Shown: piece after piece, positions 22,901 through 34,149 of the stretch
Layout of the letters: each line of letters begins with the position of its first letter
How positions within the stretch are numbered: position 1 is the stretch's first letter
DNA from: Anniella stebbinsi
Lineage: Eukaryota > Chordata > Lepidosauria > Squamata > Anniellidae
DNA length: 64,000 nucleotides
Direction of reading: 5' to 3'
Assembly (NCBI GenBank): GCA_029215795.1
Contig: JARDYH010000002.1
Coordinates: forward strand, 363,284,973 to 363,348,972
The notes under the pieces: generated by a model
Seen by the model: only the letters and a program-made list of their open reading frames with translations
Told to the model about the DNA's origin: nothing
Database searches by the model: none
Program-made: the position numbers and the translations under genes

Positions 22901-23298
22901 TCTTTATTCACTTTATATTCTGCCTTTCTGCCCCTCTCCCCAATAGCGCTCCAGCTGGCTATGAAAGGCAACTGGGGTCGGGTTGTCTCGCTGTTGACAG
23001 GGTACCCAGAGCTACCCTGAGGTAAGTCCCTAGATAGGAGTAGAGCTCATCCAATTTTTAAACTTATTGGGTTGGATCCAGATGTAGCTGCGGTCATCTT
23101 CCCTGCTCCCTCCTCCCCACTGCAGAACCAAGGGGAGGCAACTCCAGTGAGCGCCTAAATCTGGAACCAGCTTCAAAGGTTTGGAACGACTTCCAAAAGA
23201 ACATTTAAAAATGATCTTTAATTTTGTAAAGCTGGGGCAAACAGCAGCATCGGGAGAACTTTTCAGCAGGAAAATGGCCCAGGGAAAAGGGGCTAAAT
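22901..23298. other. Probable LINE tail and unassigned sequence
   Basis: TTTATTCACTTTATATTCTG and GCCTTTCTGCCCCTC at 22903-22940 resemble an antisense L2-type 3' end. The rest is unassigned. Confidence 0.35.
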
Positions 23299-23617
23299 TA
23301 GAGTGACCATATGGAAAGGAGGACAGCGCCCCTGTATCTTTAACGGTTGCATAGAAAAGGGGATTTCAGTAGGTGTCTATCGCATGCATACAGCACAAGG
23401 CAAAATTCCTCCTTCGTCACAACAGTTAAAGCTGCAGGAACCCTGCCCTCTTTTGTATCTGGTCACTCTAGTATAGCTCCTGCAGCTTTAACTGTTGTGA
23501 TGAAGAAGGAATTTCACCAGGTGCTGCATATATACAATGACACCTGCTAAAAATCCCTTTTCAATTCAACTGTTAAGGATACAGGAGCCCTGCCCTCCTT
23601 TTCATATGGTCACCCTA
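23299..23617 (+). mobile_element. 320-bp double-foldback element, copy 4
   Basis: Left end TAGAGTGACCATATGG, right end CATATGGTCACCCTA. No target duplication is visible. Confidence 0.92.
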
Positions 23618-24106
23618 GCTCCCCTGTCTCCCTGCATCGGGGCCGCTTTTTTTTTTTTTTTTTTGCAAGCAAAGAGATGTTGCCCGTTGGAGCCCCTTTC
23701 TGAACCATGTGATGGAAGCCACGTCTGGTTTGGCCCTCGGGAAGCACGGAGAACGCTCCCTCCACATTGCTGTCCCCGGGAGGAGGAGGAGGAGCGCTTA
23801 TCTCGTATTTCCACAAACTGCAGAATTCACACCCTCCCAGCTGACGCTGCCCTTCAGAGGCTACCGAGTAGAATTACACAGCCGTGAGAGCTGAAACTCG
23901 GCCAGCCAGACACAGAGCATGACGAAGGCATCCATCTATCAGTCCAGCCACCATGGGCTATTTTGTAATCTGGGTTCTGCACCCTGGAGAGCGATCCTGG
24001 GGCCAGGATCTAGGCAGGAGCTCAGGGCCGCCAGCACTTTAGCCTTCCCGCTGGACCCCTTGACTAGCCTGCACCCTCAGAACCTGCCGCCATTATCCTT
24101 AGGAGA
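23618..24106. other. Unassigned sequence with T18 run
   Basis: A T run lies at 23647-23664. No gene recognised. Confidence 0.4.
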
Positions 24107-24668
24107 GCAGTGAGTGGCCGGTTTGCCCCTTCAACTAGTTCAAAATAAGGCAGCCAGGTTAGTCACCGGTACACCTAGGGGTGACCATGTCACATCAGCT
24201 TTACAATCACCCCACTGGCTGCCAATTAGTTTCCGGGCGAAAGCCCTACATGGTTTGGGTCCAGGTTACCTGCGGGATCACCTTCTCCCATACAATCCGC
24301 CCCGCGTGCTCAGGTCCTCTGGGAAGAATTTGTTACAGTCAGCCAAAACCAGGCTGACAAACGTTACCCAAAGGACCTTCTCTCTTCTCAGCTCCCAGCT
24401 CCCAGACTGTGGAATGGCCTGCCGGGAGAGATCCACCAACTTAACAGTCTTCTAGTATTTAAGAAAGCTATACAGACTGATCTCTTCTGGCAGGTGTACC
24501 CAGTCGAATTTTAAGAATTTTACAGATTTGAATAATGTATTAATTTTATATGTTTTTAGTTAGTTTTATATATTTATATTGTTTGTATTGATGTTGTTCC
24601 CCACCTTGATCTGGAGGGAGAGGCTGGTAAGAAATAAATATATTATTATTATTATTATTATTATTATG
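24107..24668 (+). mobile_element. L2-type LINE, C-terminal coding end and 3' UTR
   Basis: The frame from 24114 reads LQLVQNKAARLVTGTPRGDH, SPHWLPISFRAKALHGLGPG and later the SSQLPDCGMACRE block, the conserved end of L2-type ORF2. The 3' UTR ends GATCTGGAGGGAGAGG...AAATAAATATATTATTATTA. 5'-truncated. Confidence 0.88.
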
Positions 24669-25139
24669 CAATAGCAGCCATCAGTTGCCACAGCCACCTG
24701 GAAGGATGGGCCTTGTTTGGGGTGGTGGCGAATCCGCTCTGGGTTTTGATAGCTCCTTTAGAGTTCTGACTAGTTCTCTGACTGAAACTTGGAGCAGATT
24801 CACTGCCCCACTGACACCGGAACCATCAGCCTTCACTGGTGCAAAGTAGGCATCTGTCTGTCTGTCTCCCTCTCTCTTTAAAGCAGTCTCAAGGCCCTCT
24901 GAATTAGGGTGGTGAGGTGGCCTACTTTACAGGGAGAGACCTCTATCTGCATGGCTGTCCAGGCCATGTCCAGTTTGAAGATCAAGGCCATCAGAGAGAA
25001 GAGCTGGGGACCTTGGAGTTGCCCATCCTCATTCCTCAGGTAGATTGGACGGCAGACTGAGCAGCAGGCACACAGCTCCCCTGGGGGCTGCCTTCATGGC
25101 GCTGCGTTGCTGCCGCTTTGAGGAAGCCCCGTGCTTTCG
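24669..25139. other. Unassigned sequence
   Basis: A (CTGT)n-like run lies at about 24855-24870. No gene recognised. Confidence 0.4.
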
Positions 25140-25490
25140 CTTCGCTGCTGCGGGGCGGCCGAGGGTAATCTTGATGGCAGGAGACAGTGCGGACTTTCCG
25201 GCGGCCATTTGGCTCGCCAGGCCCGCCCTCTGCCCTGCTTCCAGTCACCAAACAGAGGCCGCCTTCTGCCCGGAATTCCCCCGGTTCAACACCAAAGTGA
25301 GATCAGACGGATGAAGGGCCGTAGTGACCTCGCTCCAGTATAAAAAGTCGGGGTAAGTCCCTGACTTTTGAAACGTGCACCTTTGCAGGAAAGCCCCGTG
25401 GTGGCAGCGAATTGGCGGCTACGTCATATAACCGGCGCAGCAGCACCATACAGCCACCGTGGGACTTTTAAGATGCATAGACAGCTCTCT
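25140..25490. repeat. GTCTATA-terminus DNA element, copy 6
   Basis: It contains AAAAAGTCGGGGTAAGTCCC and TGACTTTT, GGCGGCTACGTCATATAACC and ends GATGCATAGACAGC. Confidence 0.65.
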
Positions 25491-26137
25491 TGGTCCCAGT
25501 CTTCTCCACTGTGGTGAGATGTATTTTATTGCTGTTTAAATTACAGACAGTGTTTTTGAACGTGCATCTATAAATAACAAGGAGCATGTGCAATCGGTGG
25601 TGTCGCAGAGTCAGGGCTTGCAAGGGCCCAGCCTTGGCACTTTTTAATTAGCAGGATCGCTGACCTCACCTGTCACGCCCCTCGTTCCCTGTTGTAATGC
25701 AAAGGATTTTGGGCTGGCCTGATCTCAAATGGGCAATTAAACTCATTAGCCTTACGAAAGACCTGCTCCTGGGGGAGATGGAAAATATTAGAACTGGTTT
25801 GTTGATATGGATCCACACAGCCGCCTGAATTTCTGGGCTCTTTATGGAAGCGTGGTTATAGCACCGTCACGATGAGTGACTGCACTTCAAAACTGACCAC
25901 GGAATAAGTTCTTGTGCAGTCCTGTGCTTTCTTCTGTCCTCTTTTTTTGGCAATGTGTGTCCTCTTTTCTGCTGATGTGTGGCTTGTACCCCTAATTAGA
26001 ATGTGACTTAACTGCTGGTGGGTATTTCTCTCTGTGTGTGGAGGCAAGCCTTTCCTTTCTGCACCATTTTCCTGATGTAAATTCCCCTTTCCCCATCTGC
26101 TCTTTGTCCCTTAGGGAAATATATGGGTGCTCTTATG
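25491..26137. other. Unassigned sequence
   Basis: No feature recognised. Confidence 0.4.
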
Positions 26138-26470
26138 TAGGGTGACCCTATGGAAAGGAGGACAAGGCTCTCTTGTATCTTTGACAGTTGTATAGAAAAG
26201 GGAATTTCAGCAGGTGTCATTTGTACGCATGAAGCACCTGGTGGAATTCCCCTCTTCTTCACAACAGATAACGCTGCAGAAGCCCTGCCTACTTTTGTAT
26301 CTGGTCACACTAGCTGAAGAGGGCAGGGCTCCTGCAGCTTTAACTGCTGTGATGAAGGGGGAATTTCACCAGGGGCTGCATGCCTACAAATGACACCTGC
26401 TGAAATCCCCTTTTCTCTACAACTGTTAAAGATACAGGAGCCCCGTCCTCCTTTCCATAGGGTCACCCTA
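26138..26470. mobile_element. Double-foldback element, copy 5 (333 bp, both inner arms kept)
   Basis: The CTATGGAAAGGAGGAC subfamily. Its centre GGTCACACTAGCTGAAGAGG keeps part of both inner arms, unlike the 320-bp copies. No target duplication visible. Confidence 0.92.
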
Positions 26471-26975
26471 TTTTCTTCTGCTCTAGAAGCAGGTGCGAGG
26501 TAAGGTGGCCACTTGCAGACTGCCAAAAAAGGGGATATGCAGCATGGGAAAAGAGGAGAAAAATAAGGCCCCGCTTTGCATAGTGTTTGCATATGCAGGT
26601 TTGTATGTATAGATGCAAATGTGGACATTAATATTATGACATAAATAGAACTACAGTATATCTCACCATAGTGTGGAGGACTATGACTAGGTCACCTGAG
26701 TGCCTTGCTCAGTCCTTTGTGCAGATGCCGGGCAACCTCAAGGCCTTTATCTCTTGCTTTTGTGGGATCTTCATCTTTAAACTAGACCTGGACTTGCAGC
26801 ACTTCAAATGCAGGATGCCTAAAACTACAGGAGAGTCCTCTGGCAAGCCTTCAAAGAGAGGAGTGTCCTTTGTAAAAGAGAACACATGGCTACCACAAAA
26901 CGAAGGGTCTATGTTCCTCAGCCCTGCAGGGATTAACATGTTGCATCTCTTCCCCCAGAGTCTTCTCTCAGAGGG
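26471..26975. other. Unassigned sequence
   Basis: A 108-codon frame at 26671-26997 (+) has no recognisable family and no supporting signals. Confidence 0.4.
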
Positions 26976-27175
26976 TGCCTCTACGAGAGCGATTTAAAGC
27001 TCTTTCAAGGTGCATTACCAAATTTACCTCTACAAGAACAGAGCGCAAATGAGGAGTACAGGCACTTTTTATCTCCGATTACGCGCATTATCGAATGCGC
27101 GACTTTTAATTTACCGCGGGAGTAAGAGCGCCTTATGTCCGTGTAAACAATTTTCTGAGGAGGCGCATTAATGAT
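26976..27175. mobile_element. GCGCAT-rich MITE, truncated copy
   Basis: The terminus GGTGCCTCTACGAGAGCGAT and the interior ATTACGCGCATTATCGAATG match the full copies at 29714-30062 and 45364-45715. Confidence 0.75.
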
Positions 27176-27889
27176 CAGGGTGGGCAGACTGTGGTCGTGA
27201 TGTCATTGCATAGAACTGCCCCTTCGCTGGAAAAACCTCCCACTTTTTCATTCAGCTTTATTTCCTGTCTCCTCCTGGCAACTTCCGCCTTGTTCTCCAT
27301 ATCTCTGGATAGACGCTCCAGGAAGAGGAGACCCAACGCGAACTGAAAATGAAGTTACTTTGAAGTACCCTGATGGAATATTTTTTACATGGAGACACGG
27401 GGCCAGATGGAGGTGGTTTTACGAGAAGCAAAGGGGATAGGAAGGCTGTGCGGATGTGCGCATCATTAGCTATCAGCTTAGACAGATCGTCCCCTCGCTG
27501 CAGGAGCCCTGCCCTCCTTTCCATAGGGTCAGCCTAGTTTTCCCTACTGTGGCAAATAGCAGGTTGGGTGAGGAATGATTTACATGGAGAAACAGGCCCA
27601 GGGAGTGGGGCTGGGTTAAATAATATCCACCTCCCAGCCTTAACCAAGGCTCTCCCTTGCTACACTTAAAAGAAATGTAAACAATATATAGAGCTGACAG
27701 TGGGTGCTTCCAGCAGAGGCTTTTATAGAGCCTCATTCCAAGAACTTTATGGGGAGCAGGGAGTTCATACCGTCTTCCCTTCATATCCCTCCTGTGTTTT
27801 GCCACGCCTTCGTCCGTCTTTTTACTTTCTGGGGAAAATCTGTTAAGGAAAAAGACAAGAGAGGACCAACTCAGACCATGAGTTCAGTT
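27176..27889. other. Unassigned sequence with a double-foldback remnant
   Basis: At 27498-27537 lies an orphan right end of the 320-bp family (CTGCAGGAGCCCTGCC, CCATAGGGTCAGCCTA). Otherwise no feature. Confidence 0.5.
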
Positions 27890-28210
27890 AGCTCACAATG
27901 GTTCACACAATCACCATGGTTTAAACAAGTCATAGTGGTATATGCCAGGTGCAGTTGTGTCGTCCAAACCCAGGTGGCATGGCTTGTTGTGGGGCAGGGG
28001 AGGGAACAACCCTCAAATAACAATAACAATGGCCATGGATTATTTGAGGGTTCTTTCCCCCTCCATCAAGCCATGCTGCCCTGACTCGACATGACAAAGA
28101 CGCACCTGGGCAGGTGATTAGGCAAATGGCGCCCGGCTCGCATCGTGGCCTAAACAAGTCTACATGGTTTGTTTAACCCAGGTGCAAACTGGCTCACTGT
28201 CTGGAAGCAG
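27890..28210. repeat. Foldback element centred on CCATGG
   Basis: AACAACCCTCAAATAA and TTATTTGAGGGTTCTT are inverted around 28030, and CATGGTTTAAACAAGTC is matched by ACATGGTTTGTTTAACCC further out. Likely a non-autonomous DNA element. Confidence 0.6.
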
Positions 28211-28291
28211 CTCCCCAGGACTTGCCCACCGCTTATCTATGGGCTCTCTCCAAAAGGGGGATCTGATCTGATCACGGATCTCCAAGGTATT

Positions 28292-28919
28292 GACCTCCAT
28301 CACACCTAATCCCCTCCCCTGGTTTGCTTCTGCATTTTTTAAAACCTCTGATGCAGAAGCGCATCAAGCTTATGATCCCTTTCACCTGAATAGCTGCTCT
28401 TTTGTTCCTTCGCTCCTTCGCTCTTCTGCTCCACTCCGCCCCTTCCCTTCGCTTTCTCCCTCCAGTCAGATCCTGGCTGATGAGCACTTCAACCAGACTG
28501 CCTTTCTGCCGGGCAAAAATGGAACGATCCTTTAGTCTGGCTCTTCGGGTCATCGAGGGAGTACAATCCTGTCTCTGCAGAGATTCAGGCATTGTATGAT
28601 TTTTAAAAAGGCTTTCTAGCCTGGGATGCAAGGTTTGGGTTTTATATTGAAGCCTGGAGCCGGCTGCTGGGAGAGATTGCTTATCCTTGCCAGGACCTGA
28701 TGCAATCCATTCAAGCCCCTGTTCCTTTAAAACTACGCAGAAACTTAGGGCATGTTAAATGCACTTAGGGGAAATACTCCAGACTTTTAGTGTTCTTGGA
28801 AAGGCTGGGGAAGAGGTGGGGTGTCAGCAGGACAGGCACGGCGTCATGGGAGTACCATGCTGCAAATCCGCACACCAGTCATGGCGAGAGTGCGCTCAGT
28901 CGCTGGTGTGAGGGAGCTC
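28292..28919. mobile_element. GAGCTCCATCACACC-terminus DNA element, copy 2
   Basis: The ends are GACCTCCATCACACC and GGTGTGAGGGAGCTC. It is nearly collinear with 8073-8710 over its whole length. Confidence 0.85.
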
Positions 28920-29713
28920 TGTATCTAGTTTAATCCTTTGTCTAATCCCCATTTAAAGCCATCTCAGCCAGCAGCCAAATCGGAGCAGCGAATTCCATAC
29001 GTTCATTCTACATTTTGTGAAAACCCGGCATCCTGCAAAGTTGTGCAAGTTTATGAAGTGTTTTGCAAGCAGCGCGAAGCAATGCAACAGCCTAACAGTT
29101 TCCTGAACTGTTGCAGAAGGTTCTGATGGCAGTAATGTATAGCTGAGATCGCTGGCTGGGAAGCTTTTAACAGTTTACAGTGAAGATAATATGTTCAACC
29201 CCTCCTTCTGCCTCCAAGCAAAGTAATTACGCCGCCATTTCTGATGCTCACCAAGGCACGTCTCTAACGTGGGAGGGGAAATTGGCTTCTTTTTACACCT
29301 GGGGCAAGAAAGATTTATATCAACAGGGTGTATTGGGGAACAGCGTTGTGAGATGGCCAGGTGTAGCAGGGTTATAGAACCGTGATGTGGGCAAATCTTT
29401 TTTGTTTTGTTGTAAAGATTGTTGTTTCTGTTGCATGCATCATTCTTCCCCGCCACGCTAATGGCGGCCTTAAAGGGGAAAGTGCGTCATACCCAGATAT
29501 TATAGAAATGTACAGAAAACCCCCCCGGACACCCAGGATAGAACAAAAAACCTGACAAATCTGGGGAAATCCTGACAGCTGAGAAGGCCAAAAGCAAAGT
29601 CTGAAGCCAACATCACCCTCCAGCCTTTGTTCCCCAACACACCGTACTTTTCAGCACCAAGCCTGAGCTAGAGCTCGTCTCCACAAATTTGCCCAGTCCC
29701 CTATAGTAGCCAT
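28920..29713. other. Unassigned sequence
   Basis: No feature recognised. Confidence 0.4.
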
Positions 29714-30062
29714 CTCAGGTCCCCTCTACAAGATTTCGCTTTGACGCCCAGTTGCCCGATTATGCGCATTTACGGATAAGCGCATTTACTCCTAATACCT
29801 ATTCACGAGAGGCGGTGAAGCGCATTACAGGCTGTATGGAACGTGCTTTAAAGTTGTTTACATGTGGAGAATCACATGTTTTCATGGCCATAAGGTGCTT
29901 TAAATCCCGCAGTAAATTTTAAGTAACTATTTAACGCGCATTCGATAATGCGCATAAGCGGAAATAAAAACCGCCTCAACCCCCGATTTGCGCTCCGCTC
30001 TTGTAGAGGTGAAATCTGTAATGCGCCTTGAAGGAGCTTTAAATCGCTCTTGTAGAGGCACC
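29714..30062. mobile_element. GCGCAT-rich MITE, full copy
   Basis: The ends are GGTCCCCTCTACAAGA and CTCTTGTAGAGGCACC. Inside are many GCGCAT/ATGCGC motifs, for example GCGCATTCGATAATGCGC. The CpG density is far above the flanks. Confidence 0.8.
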
Positions 30063-30335
30063 CTCAGCTGGTGCGTCCCATGGTAGTGAGTTCTGTGGGT
30101 GACGTGTGCACGGCGTGAAGAAATACTTTCTTCTCTCAAAGGCGCCAGGCTGCGAGAACTCTACGGGCAGTGACCTGCTGGATCCCAGCCAGAGCTGCTA
30201 TCTGTCCTCCTGTCTCTGGCGTCGTCCTTGATACTGTCACCTCCCAAAGATACCAGCGGGGCTCAAAACAATCCATTAATAGGCCAGGCAGAAACACAAC
30301 ACATCTGTAGAGCAGACGTCAGCAGATGCGCTTTG

Positions 30336-30860
30336 TAGGGTGACTAGGGTGACCAGATAAAATCCAGGTCAGGGCTCATGCAACTTTCACAGTTGTAGAG
30401 AAAAGGGAATTTCAGCCAGTGTCATTTGTATGCAATTAGTTCCTGGTGAAATTCCCTCTTCACCACAACAGTTAAAGTTGCAGGGGCCCTGCCTTCTTTT
30501 GTATATGGTCACTCTAGTATAGTGCTTGCACCTTTAACTGTTGAGATGAAGAGGGAATTTCACCAGGAACTAATTGCATACAAATGACACTGGCTGAAAT
30601 TCCCTTTTCTCTACAACTGTTAAAGTTACATGAGCCCTGACCTGGATTTTATCTGGTCAGCCTAAGGGTGACCATATTTTGTAAACCAAAAAGGAGGACA
30701 ACATGGTTGGCCCCCAAGGCAGCGTCCCACCAACATGTCCCCTCCAGGGGGCGTGTCCAGCACCGGGGGGGGGGGTGCCCACCTGAACATAGCCTTGGTC
30801 ACATGTCTGATTTTGCAGCACACGATTAAGACAAATCTGTTCTACATAACATCTTAATGT
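30336..30860. mobile_element. Partial element with TAGGGTGACCATATTTTG terminus
   Basis: The left terminus (30336-30344) continues at 30665 after the nested copy: ACCATATTTTGTAAACC, AAAAAGGAGGACAACATGG. No right terminus was found; the border is a guess. A G10 run lies near 30764. Confidence 0.55.
30345..30664 (+). mobile_element. 320-bp double-foldback element, copy 6, nested in a related terminus
   Basis: AGGGTGAC flanks it exactly (30337-30344 and 30665-30672). Removing it restores TAGGGTGACCATATTTTG, the end of another element with the same TIR. Confidence 0.95.
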
Positions 30861-32225
30861 GTACACCATGCATGATGTTTTACGTGTGAGGGGGAGACAC
30901 TAGAGGGAAGGGGGGGAAATCCCCAAGTCATCAGATGTCTTATTCATTCTTTTTCCCTTTTGCTGAACCATGCCTTTTTCTGGTGGTGGAAAGGATTGCG
31001 CACACTCAGGCTCTTGAAACAAACCCTCACATACCATCTTTCCATACAGGAGTCCAAACCAAGCGAGGGGGAGATGAATCGCACTCATCCATCACCCCCA
31101 TGCCATCCTGCGGTTTCTTCAGCTGTTGCTTGGCTCTTCTGCTTCCTGACTGGAACTCAGAAACGCACAAGATGGACTTACAATACCGTTTAGGTTAGGA
31201 GTGGGAGACATCCAGAGGTCCGGGGGCCACCCCACCCCTGGAACTCACCGGGGGGGCTGCACATCTGCCTTTGGAGAGCGCCATTTTGCCCTCCACGCAC
31301 CCTGGTTAAGAGCAGGATCACAGCTTTTTTTTTTTTTAAACCACCGCCAAATCTCGGTGGTAAATTTGACATTGCGGCAGCAGGAGCTGCAGGAGAAAAA
31401 GACAGAGAATCACACATGGTTCATGGCCGTCAAACGGACACCTGGGTGGGCTAATTATTTTTCAGGCCCTGTGCAGCCAATAAAATGTAACTGGATCAAT
31501 TGCACGTTTACAGTGCGAATTAGACATCTGGAATCTCATGGGGGGGGGGAAGAGATGGCGAAGGAAGAATTAGGACCCCCCCCCCTTTTCCCCTGCTGCT
31601 TCTTCAGTCGAAATCGCAGGGTCTCAAGGCTGCTTTTCAGTTTAAAAACGGCAATGCCCTCTCAGGATGTCCCCACATGCATTTGTGTGTAACTTCTAGT
31701 TTGTTCTTCGTTTGAACGTTTGGCCTTCCGATCTGGTGAAGGAGACAAGCTGGGTTTTTTTCTTTTTAAAAATTAAACCAAAGTAAAAAACCTCAGTCCA
31801 TTTGCTGAACAGATATTTTTTAAACTCCGCCGGCCAAAAAGCCAGCAATAACAACCTTGCCCGGGACATAATATTTGGAGTGGCAAAAGGAGAAAGACTC
31901 CCTTGTGTCTTTGAATAAGACCTCTTTGGTTAGAGATTTGGATTTTGCTGAACAGAATCCCAGGTGTTTAAAGTTTATGAAAATAAAGGCCACCCTTTAG
32001 TGAAATATTTCCATGAAAAGTACATTTGGCCCTCACTGGCTGGTGACTTGGACAACGCACCGACCAGGCCTACGCCTTCCCTAGGCTCTGGATTTATCTT
32101 AGTGGAAGCTTGTGGCTCTGCACCTTGGATAGCTCCTGCAGGGTCCTGACTGGTTCTGAGTGAACCCCAGAATGAATTCATCGCATCACAGACATCGGAG
32201 CCACCAGCCTCCACTGATCTGAAAG
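30861..32225. other. Unassigned sequence
   Basis: G, C and T homopolymer runs (31324, 31541, 31577) but no gene or repeat family recognised. Confidence 0.4.
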
Positions 32226-32694
32226 CAGCCTTCCCCAACCTAGTGCCCTCCAGATGTGTTGGCCTTTGTGGAGGTTTTGGCTTCATTCACGGGCCCCTCC
32301 CCTTGCAGGCTCTCGACCTGGGAGACTACTGGGGGCTTGGGATGGTGAGGGGGAATCCCACCTCTATCCCACTGTTACCTCTGATCGTTTGTTGTCTCCG
32401 AAATCAGGTCTGCTCATTTAATCCGTTTAAGCAATCTCAGCTGCTTTGCTCATCCATTCCTTTACCATAGGGAGCATCTCTATACCATGTGTAACTGGCC
32501 ATTCATGGAAGTTTACGGGTACTTTTGAAGATGTTGTCAACCTCTTGTACGTCTCCCATGCCTTCACCCGGTTATCCCACTCTAAAAAAAAACTCTGGAT
32601 ATCCTGATACTTCTGAAATTTCGCGGGATTTCCTAATGTGTGTGGCTGAAGTTGTGCTACAAAGCACCCACTGGAGAGCGCTGTCCTATTCAAG

Positions 32695-33014
32695 TAGGGT
32701 GACCAGATAAAATCCAGGTCAGGGCTCATGTAACTTTAACAGTTGTAGAGAAAAGGGAATTTCATCCAGGGTCATTTGTATGCAATTAGTTCCTGGTGAA
32801 ATTCCCTCTTCATCACAACAGTTAAAGTTGTAGGGGCCCTGCCTTCTTTTGTATATGGTCACTCTAGTATAATGCCTGCAACTTTAACTGTTGTGATGAA
32901 GAGGGAATATCACCAGGAACTAACGGCCTACAAATGACACTGGCTGAAATTCCCTTTTCTCTACAACTGTTAAAGTTACATGAGCCCTGACCTGGATTTT
33001 ATCTGGTCAGCCTA
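32695..33014 (+). mobile_element. 320-bp double-foldback element, copy 7
   Basis: A perfect target duplication TATTCAAG flanks it. The left 172 bp (to 32866) is itself bounded by TAGGGTGACC and GGTCACTCTA. Confidence 0.96.
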
Positions 33015-33315
33015 TATTCAAGTATATGATCATCGAGAGGAAGGGAAGTTTTCAATTACAGACCACGTGGTTAGCGGTTCAAACCACGTGGTCGCCCCTC
33101 TCCACCCGTGTAACACAGCCCATTAGAATCATTCAAAAGAAGCAGGAAACACAAAGTCCCGGTAAGGCAACGCAATTTCCCCTTAATGTAGAGATGCCCA
33201 GAGAGAAAGTTTTCCAGGATCAGTGCGGAACCATTTTCGATTTGACAATTAAGTTTTGCAGTTAATGGTTTAAGTAGCCTGATAGCAGCATCCCCCAACT
33301 CCTTATAATTTAGAC

Positions 33316-33468
33316 CAGTGATCTTCAACTGGTGGGCCGTAACCCAAAAGTAGGTTGCGAGATCAGTCCAGAAGGGTCGCGGCAAAGTTGGGCATGGAGA
33401 AAGTGGTCCCATGTTGCAGGTTGGGAGTCCGACGTGGGTTTTGGGTCTGAACCTGTTGAAGCCCACTG
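33316..33468. mobile_element. Short hAT-like element (CAGTG...CACTG)
   Basis: The ends are CAGTGATCTTCAAC and GTTGAAGCCCACTG. The 8-bp target duplication ATTTAGAC is perfect (33308-33315, 33469-33476). Interior GGTTGCGAGATC and GGTCGCGG recall Charlie-type hAT elements. Confidence 0.88.
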
Positions 33469-33476
33469 ATTTAGAC

Positions 33477-34149
33477 GGACCATCAAACTTTAGATTTCTT
33501 GTTTATCATCCGGTAGAATGTCTGGATTACTTGTGTCCAGGAAATTTGAACGTTTAGACAGGTTTTTTTTCTCATATATTTTTAAATCGAAAGAACAAAC
33601 ACCCTCAGCTTAAGTCAGTGGAGGACCCAGGGCTATTGAACAGTCAATGAACGTGGTATACAACAGACAAAGTAGCACTTTGGACGAGGTGTTGTTTTTA
33701 CTTTTATTCTTTTTTTTTGTAAACTGTCTTGAAATCATTGAGAAAAGGTGATAAATACATCTTTTAAATGAATAAAAGAAATAAGAATAGTGTTGCTAGG
33801 CATGTAAAAGGACCATTCGCCACAAAACTGCATAAAATCTGCATATATTGATTTAAGTCTATATATGCAAATGCAGAAATAAGCACTAGGGTGTATTTAA
33901 GTTTCACAGCTGACAATCAATTTCTCATCCAAATCATCTAAAAAGTAAATAAAGTAATTCAATTCATTTGCGCCCTGATTCAGATCATCCCAAACCCATG
34001 AGAAAAGTTTTCCCTAAGCTTAATTGCCACGGAGGGAGTTTTTTGTTTGGAAGTTGCAGCGTGTGTGGAAGGGAGAATTGAACTTTGCTTCCTCAGCTGC
34101 AACCCCCCACCCTTGAAAATTACCCTTTGGGGGGCAATGGGCACACAGG
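33477..34149. other. Unassigned A/T-rich sequence
   Basis: No feature recognised. Confidence 0.4.

Noticed and set aside
26709..26939. Overlapping frames on both strands near 26.7-27.0 kb
   Set aside because: No family likeness and they end next to the GCGCAT MITE.
8073..28919. Segmental duplication linking 8.1-8.7 kb and 28.3-28.9 kb
   Set aside because: The similarity stops exactly at shared inverted ends, and a third copy exists in SLC51A intron 2, so it is a transposon family.
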